From Lichina pygmaea (taxonomy: Eukaryota > Ascomycota > Lichinomycetes > Lichinales > Lichinaceae), in assembly GCA_963422465.1 (NCBI GenBank), contig OY730170.1, positions 4,440,379 to 4,504,378 on the forward strand: a stretch of DNA of 64,000 nt. Reading direction: 5' to 3'. Of the stretch, positions 1 to 8,692 are shown in pieces; position 1 is the first letter of the stretch; every line of letters starts with the position of its first letter. A program made the translations under genes and the position numbers. A model generated the notes under the pieces. It was not told the DNA's origin. It was given only the letters and a program-made list of their open reading frames with translations, and searched no databases.

Positions 1-967
1 CGAGAACACAACCAGATTATAGAGAAGGGAAGACGAGACAAAGAAGATCTCGACCTTCGGCGAGCCCCCCGGGAGACCACGATGTCGCACGAAGCCAGCC
101 GGCTCGCTCAACGTTGTCAGCCAGCCTCATTCCCGAGTTCTCGTCAGCCTCATTGTCGGAAAAGTCCTCTTTGCAGGCAGGGTCTGTGAAGTACCGCACA
201 GCAAATCCGCGCAACCGAGCAGCTCGAGCTCACAAGGCCCGTGGCAGATGAGATCAACTCGACCGAGTCCAACCCTTTCATGTCCTGACAAGCACATTGC
301 TGTCAAGCGGACCTCAACCTCCAATCGTTGGATTCTATTGCCTTCTCTCATCGCCATCCACATGCGTGCCTCCGCACATACTTGTTGTACTTCAGATCAC
401 GCCGCAGACGTCTTGGAAGCAGATGACCTCGAGCCGGTGGAGCCATAGGAACGGCTGGGAACACATCGGCTTCCAGAAGCGAGACCCATCCATGCTTCTG
501 CGCGCCAATTCGCGCTTATCATGCCTCGTGTCCGAAGCATACCGAGCGTCTGCAGCAGGATGCGATAAGGGCAATGCCTGCCATGCAGGAACCCTGTGGT
601 CGTCGTCTTTTCGGCTTTTGTGATGGGTGGGATCTCCCTCAAACACTATCGACGTGACTGTACATGTAAGCAGTCGCCCCCTAAATTGGTGATCGCTATT
701 ACCTGGAAGTAGCCCATCCTTAGGCGTTGACCGTAGAGCTACGGTATTTCTAGCACTGACTAGGATCCTGTCACCTACTTGGTGTTGGCTCGAGGGATGT
801 TGTCAACCAGACAGAAAGCACCTGTAATTATATGATGCGAGGGGTTCCGATCCGTGCGGTGCCAACCGCCAGAGGCACTTGTCCTGATTTTTCAAACAGA
901 CCCGGAGATGCTTATAGTTGTGCTCACTCGTTAGAAAGCATAACAGCAACTGCAAGAACTTGACCTA
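1..967. other. unassigned DNA, no gene recognised
   Basis: Only short ORFs are present (longest about 108 codons) on both strands and none has a recognisable domain or codon pattern. It may hold the end of a gene that lies mostly to the left of the window, but nothing supports a specific call. Confidence 0.4.
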
Positions 968-1498
968 TTTAGATGTCGGACAATTAATGCGATGCCCCCC
1001 TCTATGCAACTTTTCACTTACCATGCCCCCCTTCTTACTTCAATGCCCCCCTCAGCTAAGGGTACGTACCGGGGTACCTCAAAATTAGCGAAGATCCGTA
1101 GGGAGCATAAGTACTCCAGAACTATTGACAAGTCAGCCTTCCATGCCCCGGCTGCCAAACTCCACACAGCTGATGGAGTCTCCATACCCCCACAAATGCC
1201 ATGAAAGACATCAAAGTCAAGGTCTGACTGAAGTAACGTAGAGCTAAGCACTGGATGCGACAAAAAGAAAAATGCGACCGAGAAATGTGTGCTGTGTGAT
1301 ACCCCCAAGATTTATGACACATATATCCTGGTCAACTTTGAAAAGTACTTAGGCTTAGGTGGCCCGGCTGGGTGCAGTGTATGTATCCAGGTACGTACCC
1401 TTAGCCGAGGGGGGCATGGAAGTACTGTAAGAGGGGGGGCATAGTAAGTAAAAAGTTGCATAGAGGGGGGGCATCGCATTAATTGTCCGTTTAGATGT
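968..1498. mobile_element. Mutator-like MITE (non-autonomous DNA transposon) with 9-bp TSD
   Basis: The element body is 977-1489 (513 bp). It is flanked by the perfect 9-bp direct repeat TTTAGATGT at 968-976 and 1490-1498. The ends are terminal inverted repeats of roughly 105 bp starting CGGACAATTAATGCGATGCC, with a few mismatches and small indels between arms. Inside each arm the short word ATGCCCCCC recurs about every 25-30 bp (for example 992, 1021 and 1043 in the left arm), which could be transposase-binding sites. No transposase ORF is present. Nine-bp duplications plus long inverted repeats are the known signature of Mutator-like elements; assignment to that superfamily is inferred from these two traits only. 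Confidence 0.75.
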
Positions 1499-2384
1499 AA
1501 ACTTAGGCCTGTCACTGACCCTTGTGCCAATCTCTAACGTTGTTACGTAAGTCTGGTCAGTGCGATGGAGGGACAAGGGGTACGATACGTACCCCTGTAC
1601 GGAGGTACTTCGTACATGGATCAGTACCTGTGAAACCTAGAGAATGATCACGTCGTTTCAAAAGAAGATAACTCGATCGCGCAAATCCTGAGCGGCAACG
1701 TTCAACCGAGTTTTGTTGCTATGCGGCTCCAGATGGTTTTTCCGGTAAGTCATCTACGTACTCCGTACTGTACATTCAGTACCGTGAGTACGAAGTATTT
1801 GCCCTAGCCTGCCGTGCCTGCCTACCAGTAGTACTTCGTACGTCACCTTAGTCTATTAGCGCCTGAGGTGACTGCGCACAGCCTGACATTTGACTGATGC
1901 TTCTTCTTCCATGAATATCCAGCTGCAGTCAAAGTAGACTTCTTAAGACACGTGACTGGGGCCATCTCTTGTGTTCACGAGTTGGCCGTATGGCGGCACG
2001 GGCGGTAATCACGGTTGATATACCACCACTGGTACGATACGTACAAGTCACAGTATGCCGGTAATTAGACGTAAAGGGTCCTCAGACCGTCTCGGAAGGA
2101 GGAGGATAAACATTGTGTTTTTCTTTGCGGAGTGGGCATAGCTGATTTGGTATCCTCCACTGACTACGGGTACCATCAAGCTCGGCGACGTGCACGACAC
2201 ATCGACTGCCACGGTAGCTAATTGGCGTACGGCAAAATTCATCTCGGAGCAACAGGACACCAATCATACAGCCCGTTACCGTACGGTACAGTACGTAGAA
2301 GTCCGAGACCTCGCCGAGTTTGAGCTTGCTCCAGATATTTGAAAAGGCCGGAGGTGCCGAGGTCTACCAGATAGCAGGCCAGAA
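1499..2384. promoter_or_regulatory. upstream region of the SUZ12-like gene, rich in TACGTA/GTAC palindromes
   Basis: No ORF of interest is seen. The stretch carries many copies of the words GTACGTAC, TACGTA and AGTACTTCGTAC (for example around 1580-1625, 1750-1850 and 2030-2045), the same vocabulary that fills other intergenic regions on the left half of the window. The SUZ12-like start codon lies at its right end, so it should contain that promoter; no specific core element could be assigned. Confidence 0.35.
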
Positions 2385-4454
2385 ATGTCCTCGGCGGAAG
2401 TTCTAGATCCTGGCAACTTCTCGAACCACGTTCTGTGGTACGGCGTCTTCGCCCGCAAGGCTCAGAGGGTCTTGTGTCAGCGGAACGTCAGGACCGCTCT
2501 GGCTTCCCTGGCCGGCCTCGAGAGAAGAAGACGACTACAAGGCTCACGGCGCATCCGCGCGTCCAAGGAATCCGAATCTGAACCTGACCCGGGCAAGACC
2601 ATCGGACGTTGCGCCGAGTCCGGCCGGACGAGAGGGCAGGTGATCGAGTCGATTGTCAGAGCCATCGCGCCTGTCGACCCGGTGTATGCCCAGCAGGACG
2701 TTTTCCTGCGGATCGATCTCAGGAGCTTGGACGCGAAAGCGGATGAAGATGTCTCGGCGGAGGATGGTGGTCCGAGAGAAAAGGCCGAGAAGAGGACCAA
2801 GTTGCCGCCGGTGAGGTGCAAATGCGAGATGACCATCTGGCACGTCGAGAGCACCGGGAAGGCACAGGCGGCCAACCACGCCCAGCTCCTGCGCGACTCC
2901 CAACTATGTACGATCCGCAGGTTCGAGGCTCACGGCAAGGTGTGTTCTACGATAGAGCTCGACGAGCTGTTCTTCGTCAAGGCGAGCAAGCTCTTCGTTC
3001 CCGTCAGGGTCGATGGCGCCACGCGGTATTCCCTGGACGAGACCTATCGGCTGCAGCTCTCGCTCGCGCCCATAAATTGCGACGGCGACGACGGCCTGGA
3101 CTGGCCGCCGACACCCGTGGACAGGTTGAAAGAAAAGCTCCCCGGCAAAGACCCTCTGGAAACGGCCCGACGCACGCTGCGGCTGGACGGCTCGATGGAA
3201 GGCTTCCTCTCCACCCCCGTCGGCGGCTCGCCCCTCGATGTCAAGCTTAGAGGCCAATGTCCAGCCGGTACGGGCCGCACCTTTCAGATGGCCACCGGCC
3301 TGACCGTCCAGGTGGAGGCCCTCTGGACGAGACCGCGGCGGACTCGACCCCCTGCACGCATGTCACCCACGGCTGTAAAATGCTCAAGGCGAGCTCCGCC
3401 GGGCCGCGTCGAGTACCGGCTTCCGGGCTTGAGGGTGCATTCGACGACGGGCTACCTGTGTCCGTTCTGCGTCGACCGCGATCTGCGCAGCGAACGTCTG
3501 CTCGAGTTCCATCTCGTCACGAACCACGACCTCTTCAGCTTCCGGTTTACCTCTCGAGACGGTGCCACGGGATCAGATACGCTGCGCACCATCGTCGTCG
3601 AGGTCGATCTTCGCCCCGAGAAGCTCGTGGAAGACGACATCGGTGATGTGGAAAGGTGGGCGTGGGTCAAGCCGAGCGGTCGCCCGTTCAGCTTCGCCGA
3701 GTACGTCAACGGCGACGAAAGCTGGATCTATGGCGCGCGCGCCGAGAGCCCATCGCGTGAGGTGGTCATGAAAGACGCCTCTTCCGACGTCGACATGGAT
3801 CCGTCCGACGGACCGTCTTCTCCCCGACGTGCTCAGGATCGATGCAACAACGAATCGCCCGCGCCGCCGATTTCTGAGCCGCGGTCGTTGCGACGCTCTC
3901 CGCCGGCCTCGACTCAAGCAGGCCCTGCCGAAGCGCAATCGACACAGCAACCCCTCACCCTCGCCGTGCGCACAGCGCGCGACAAGACGCCGAGGAGGTT
4001 CGTCGTCCCTGCACCGCCGTCGGAGGAGGTGCGTTTCTTCCGAAGCAATACGAAGCGCGTCGTGCGGGAGGGCGAGCTGCTGAGCGAGAGCGACGCCGAC
4101 GTCGACGAGAGCTGGCTTCAGCACAGGCACGAGCGCACCCTCGACTCCCTGCCCGAGCTCTCGGACGCGGAGAAGGCCTTCGCCAAGATGTGGGACGCGC
4201 ACGTGCTGCACGACCGCGTCCGCGCAAATCTCTTCGTGCCGGCCGTCTTGACCCGCTTCACCGAGACCAACAAGGACCGGCTCGGCCACCGGCACATGTC
4301 CGTCGAGTTCTTCAAGCACGCGTCGAGCCTCGTCGTCTCGGGATGCGTGTCGCATGACGTCGTGCGGAGCTGCGTCGGCATCATTCGCCAGGCGCAGCAG
4401 GCGGCCCCAGCCCCTGAATCCGACCGTCCAACCAAGCGCGAGGGACGTTCGTGA
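2385..4454 (+). CDS. SUZ12-like Polycomb repressive complex 2 subunit (VEFS-box protein)
   Basis: A single open frame of 689 codons with no intron needed. Three features match the SUZ12 family. Near the N terminus residues 29-39 resemble the family's F-L-H-R-N-type motif (here V-L-C-Q-R-N-V-R). A C2H2 zinc finger has Cys359, Cys362, His376 and His381 and is followed by the hydrophobic F-x-F pattern. The C-terminal part, about residues 575-660, is a VEFS-box-like region containing an M-W-D core around Trp603. Between finger and VEFS box lies a low-complexity Ser/Pro/Arg-rich linker. By family knowledge SUZ12 is an essential scaffold of PRC2 with the EZH2-type methyltransferase, which writes H3K27 methylation in the nucleus. 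The ATG at 2385 was chosen because it precedes the conserved N-terminal motif. The 298-codon antisense frame inside it is a high-GC shadow. Confidence 0.8.
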   Translation: MSSAEVLDPGNFSNHVLWYGVFARKAQRVLCQRNVRTALASLAGLERRRRLQGSRRIRASKESESEPDPGKTIGRCAESGRTRGQVIESIVRAIAPVDPVYAQQDVFLRIDLRSLDAKADEDVSAEDGGPREKAEKRTKLPPVRCKCEMTIWHVESTGKAQAANHAQLLRDSQLCTIRRFEAHGKVCSTIELDELFFVKASKLFVPVRVDGATRYSLDETYRLQLSLAPINCDGDDGLDWPPTPVDRLKEKLPGKDPLETARRTLRLDGSMEGFLSTPVGGSPLDVKLRGQCPAGTGRTFQMATGLTVQVEALWTRPRRTRPPARMSPTAVKCSRRAPPGRVEYRLPGLRVHSTTGYLCPFCVDRDLRSERLLEFHLVTNHDLFSFRFTSRDGATGSDTLRTIVVEVDLRPEKLVEDDIGDVERWAWVKPSGRPFSFAEYVNGDESWIYGARAESPSREVVMKDASSDVDMDPSDGPSSPRRAQDRCNNESPAPPISEPRSLRRSPPASTQAGPAEAQSTQQPLTLAVRTARDKTPRRFVVPAPPSEEVRFFRSNTKRVVREGELLSESDADVDESWLQHRHERTLDSLPELSDAEKAFAKMWDAHVLHDRVRANLFVPAVLTRFTETNKDRLGHRHMSVEFFKHASSLVVSGCVSHDVVRSCVGIIRQAQQAAPAPESDRPTKREGRS

Positions 4455-4529
4455 GGACGACCGAGGCACGGGAGGTAATCGACGCTTCAGCTAAACTAAC
4501 CGAAGCGCCTACCGGGACCACAGAACTAA

Positions 4530-4901
4530 TCACGAGCCTCCTCCGCCATCCCCCCCATCCGCCTGCGCAAACTGGCCTGCGATGCCCCGGTGTCGGAGAA
4601 CGTGGTAGTAAGCGAGGGCAAGGCTGCTGAGGGCTATGGGAGGCAACATGGCCAAGATCTGCAGCAGTATCTCCGTCGGCAAGACCTCGAGCCGAGACGC
4701 GTGCTGCTCGTTCCGCGGGTCGGGAGCGCGGACGAGGGCGTCGACGTGACGACGTGAGAGGATGGGGCCCATGCTCCGGCGGGAGAGGTATTCGTAGTCG
4801 GAAAAGACGAAGTTCACCGCGTCCGGCGGCGAGAGGTAGGAGAAGATCTCGTACAGAAGCTCAACCGGGAGGCGACGAAGCCCCGGAGGAGGGACGGCCA
4901 T
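4530..4901 (-). CDS. small protein with two F-box-like motifs
   Basis: The 123-codon frame reads L-R-R-L-P-V-E-L-L-Y-E-I-F-S-Y-L at residues 8-23, a classic F-box start (L-P-x-E-L-L-x-x-I). It has a second F-box-like stretch, L-E-V-L-P-T-E-I-L-L-Q-I-L, at about residues 71-83. The tail is Gly/Asp rich and ends shortly after. F-box proteins bind SKP1 and bring substrates to SCF ubiquitin ligases; no substrate-binding domain is visible here. Its ATG lies only 27 nt after the TGA of the PGA1-like gene on the same strand and in the same frame, which is unusually tight for separate fungal genes. It may be an independent short gene, the second cistron of a shared transcript, or a readthrough extension. 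Confidence 0.6.
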   Translation of the reverse strand: MAVPPPGLRRLPVELLYEIFSYLSPPDAVNFVFSDYEYLSRRSMGPILSRRHVDALVRAPDPRNEQHASRLEVLPTEILLQILAMLPPIALSSLALAYYHVLRHRGIAGQFAQADGGDGGGGS

Positions 4902-4928
4902 GCTGCGCTCTCTTTGCCGGAGCCCTGC

Positions 4929-6119
4929 TCAGTTGGCCTTCTTGGCACGGTGACTTTGCTCCCGAGAAGAGCTCTCAGAGCGAGAGGCCTCGTCGTCCCC
5001 CACCTCGCGCAGCCAGCGCCATGCGATGGCAGAGACGTACGACGCAACGACCGCAACGACGACAACGTATGCAGCAGTGGAGATCAAGGAGCGAGGGAAG
5101 AGATTGAGCAGGTACGGGTCGAGAACTGATTTGGGGACTGGTCAGCGGTAGACTGGACCACGCGAGGGTCCAGAAATGCACTCACTGACGTCTACGGCGA
5201 CTGGCGGCACATTCGACATCAACGACGCATCGGTCGTGAAGTAATCAGCTGCCGCAGAGACGCGTAGGAAGAGGATCGAGACTACTGGGGGTCTGTCGTC
5301 CGGACGACTCGGCGGAGCTATATGGCGTCCGCTTTCGGCAGGATGCTGGCGTGTCTCGGAATAGGCAGCCAGTGACGAGATCAACTCCGGTGACCCAAAG
5401 ACCGTCTCCAGCGGATATGGATCTATCTTGAAAGCCGTGGGCTGCTAGAAGCACCGCGGTGAGTTAGCGCAAGCACGTGACGAGCACTTTCGATCAGATG
5501 ATCATTGTATTTGCAGACGGGTATTTCAACAGGGTAGACCCGAGATATCTGAAGCGAACGGCGGTGGGGACAGACTATGTACAACGTCGCAGCTCGAGCA
5601 ACAGCAGCCCTGCCGAGCCTTGGTCCATCGAGCCCTCACAATCGCCCATCGATCGAGGCAGAGCAAAGCAACGCAAAGCAAGAGCAAGAACAAAGGGAAG
5701 CCTCCCGTCGAACTGACCGTAGCAGGCCAACAGACACGGACCTCGTAGCGCCTTCCCGGAGACAGCCGGTCCAGCAGGAACCACGACTCGACGCCGTACG
5801 GGGCCTTGTCGTTCGGGAAGGCCGCGGCCAAGCGCGTCCGCAGCACCGCGAGCTCCGGGGCCAGGCTGGTCGGACGCAGGAGATCTACACTCGGATATCC
5901 ATCCCTCGGGACGAGCACGGCCGGAGGCCCCAGGAAGATGGCCTTTTCGACGTTGCTCGAGACGGGATGCACCAGGAGCAGTAGTAGATACACTACGGAT
6001 GCGATTGTCCGGTGGGTCGTGACGCGGCTGCGGACGCTCGATGTCGCGGTCGAGGTCGAGGTCGAGGTCGAGGGGGAGCTGAGACGGGAGGCCGAAGAGG
6101 AGCAATTGAGCCTCGTCAT
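4929..6119 (-). CDS. PGA1-like ER membrane protein (probable GPI mannosyltransferase II subunit)
   Basis: I read three exons on the minus strand: 6119-5718, 5444-5186 and 5125-4929 (858 nt, 285 residues). Introns are 5717-5445 (273 bp) and 5185-5126 (60 bp), with GT..AG ends. The joins restore a continuous family-like stretch, ...Y-E-V-R-V-C-W-P-A-T then Q-P-T-A-F... and later L-I-S-S-L-A-A-Y. A hydrophobic leader is at about residues 39-54, directly before N-V-E-K-A-I-F-L-G-P. A C-terminal membrane span is at about 234-256, followed by a basic tail. In fungi this architecture matches PGA1, the ER partner of Gpi18 that helps add the second mannose to GPI anchors. Family assignment rests on remembered sequence features, and the start could lie further downstream of 6119. 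Confidence 0.65.
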
Positions 6120-7094
6120 CGTTTTCGGTGGTTGGGTAGGGTAGCGGGCAGAGGGGTAAATTAGGGGTAGGCATTATCGTACCTACCTCTACGGGAGTAC
6201 ATACGTACCGGGTACGTAACGTACTGGTAGCGGCTTGCCCCTGCCTGTTTGACATGTGCCCCTCGACTGCGACGAGGACTCGTACTCCACTCCGCCCCTG
6301 ACGAGGCAATAGTCACGTGATCTAGCCGCCCTCTCCCGTAGAAAGGTACGTACACGTAATACTTGTACAACACCGCGACAAAGAATTTGCCCAAAGCTTC
6401 TCTTCCTGGAGAGAAAGGACAGTTTTCCAGTTTTACGTACGATACGTACTGTACGTATGTACGTATGTACGTATGTACTGTACGTGCGAGTAACGTACTG
6501 GCACGTACTTCCGTACGTTACGTACAGGTAGGGGGTTACCCTAACCGCAGGGCCCTGAGTTGTGCTTATCAGCTGTTGATGACATGCGGTACGTAGTACG
6601 TACGTAGTACGTACGTAAGTAAGACAGCGACGAAGTTCAACGGGCCCACGACGCCGCACCAGAAAAGCCGTTTCTCGTCGAGATTGACTCAAGAGCTCAA
6701 AGCAGAAGTGTCGCGCTAACATTATAAAAGATGGCTATCAGTACCCCGTACGGAAGTACTTCCGTACGGAAGTAGGCTATGACAGTTCGTATTCGCGCCG
6801 AAGACAGCCTCCTGTCGTGGATGGATGACTAAGCAGACCCGACCCCGTGCCGTCGAGACCTTCCCTTCCCTTTTGCTCTGCGGTCCTCGTTGCCGCCCCT
6901 GAAGCCCGTTACAGTTCCCTTGGCGCATTGTTGTTTGCGTTGTCGCAATGCTCACCACGCTTCGGGACCATCACGACTAGGACTCGAAGAGCGCGGCATC
7001 GCTGGAGTTGCCCCTTCTGGTATGCCCCCGGGGCAACGCATTGCGGGAGATCAACGCTTGGAGCTTCTCGTTCCGTCACCCGTGGCTCCTCGAC
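6120..7094. promoter_or_regulatory. bidirectional promoter between PGA1-like and EDE1-like, dense GTACGTAC palindromes
   Basis: The interval separates two divergent genes. Clusters of overlapping palindromes lie at about 6178-6230, 6340-6365, 6436-6535, 6588-6622 and 6748-6776. They are built from TACGTA, GTACGTAC and CCGTACGGAAGTAC words, including four successive GTACGTAT-type units near 6448-6480. TACGTA is a known core half of bZIP-type sites, so factor binding is possible, but the same words occur in other intergenic stretches and may simply be a genome-wide repeat. Confidence 0.4.
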
Positions 7095-8647
7095 ATGGCG
7101 GACCCGATCAGATCCGGCGGAGGTACGTGACCGTGGCTTCGACTGGAGAGAATCGGGGAGCAGGCCGATGGCACGTGCTGACGGCCGTCTAGGCTCCCGC
7201 CTTCTCAACCTGACGTCGGAGGAGAAGCGTGCGTACGGTCCGCTGTTCAAGGCAGCAGATCGAGAGAACGTCGGCGTCGTCACCGGTGAGGTGGCCGCCA
7301 AGTTCTTCGAGAGAAGCGGCCTCGATCCGCGCGTACTCGGAAAGGTGCGGCCTGTTCAACCCCCCGCGAGACGCTCCGTCGAGCCGGCCTTGCAAGCTGC
7401 TGCTGCTGCTGACCTGCCGTCTTCGAACGCGCAGATCTGGGAGATTGCCGACACCGAGAATCGAGGCTTCCTGACTCCGGCCGGCTTCGGCGTGGTCCTG
7501 AGGCTGATCGCGCACGTTCAGAATGGACGCGAGGCCATCGCCGACCTTGCCTTCCGTCGTAAGGAGCCATGGTTCACGTTCGAGAGTGTCCGTCGACCGA
7601 CCGGCGTCGGGGCTGACTGATGCTTTGCTGCTGCAGCTGCTCCGTTACCCAGCTTCGACAACGTTGCGCGTCCCGTCGGTGGCGCGGCACCGACGTCCTC
7701 GCCGGCGACCCCGCAGCCTCAGTCGCAGCCACAGCTGCAGCCTCAGTCGACTGGCGGGCCCATCCGAGTCCCGCCGCTGACGCCAGACAAGGTCGCCGAG
7801 TTCTGTGCCTTGTTCGAGAAGTCGGGACCGCAGAAGGGTGTGCTAGGGGGTAAGCCTTCCTCGCCTCGAGAGTCCAGATGTCGAGGTGCTGCGACTCAGC
7901 TTCTTCTCTCGCAGGTTTCCAAGCGAAGGAGATCTTCGAGCGCTCCCGCTTACCGATCGACCTGCTGGAGAAGATATGGAACCTCGCCGACACTCAACAG
8001 TCTGGCGTGCTTCGCCTCCCGGACTTTGTCGTGGCCATGCATCTCCTGACCTCGCTCAAGGCCGGTGCGATGCGGGCCTTGCCGCCGTTGCTTCCCCCGG
8101 CTCTGTATGAGGCCGCCGGCCGGATGATCGAGGCCCGGACCTCGGCCAGCCCCGGATCGAGCCAGAGACCGTTCGACCCCTCTTACCCTGCTGCGATCCC
8201 GCGACAGTTCAGCGGTCAAGGTCCCCACCTCACCCCGAGCCAGACCGGAGCGGCCAGCCTCGGTTCCCGGCCGCTGTCCGCTCAGTCGACAGGCGGCGGG
8301 TGGGTCATCTCCCCTGCCGATAAGGCCCAGTTCGACACCATATTTGCCAGCGTCGACAAGGCCGGCCGTGGCTTCATCACCGGAGATGATGCGGTCAGGT
8401 TCTTTGGCGGATCCAAGCTGCCGCCCGACATTCTCGCCCAGATCTGGGATCTTGCCTGCATCAAAGGCGACGGGAAACTCAGCAAGGACGAATTTGCCGT
8501 TGCCATGTATCTGATTCGGCAGCAACGAGCTGCGCGGGACGGAGGGAACACGCTGCCAGAAACGCTGCCGCCCAACCTCGTCCCCCCAAGCATGCGTCCG
8601 GGCTCGAGACCGATCGACCAACCGGTCCCGCCTGGCTTGGAAGCGCT

Positions 8648-8692
<45 letters not shown>

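Noticed and set aside
3573-4469. 298-codon minus-strand frame under the SUZ12-like gene
   Set aside because: It mirrors a high-GC coding gene; composition is Arg/Ala/Gly rich with no domain, and the plus strand has a clear VEFS-box protein.
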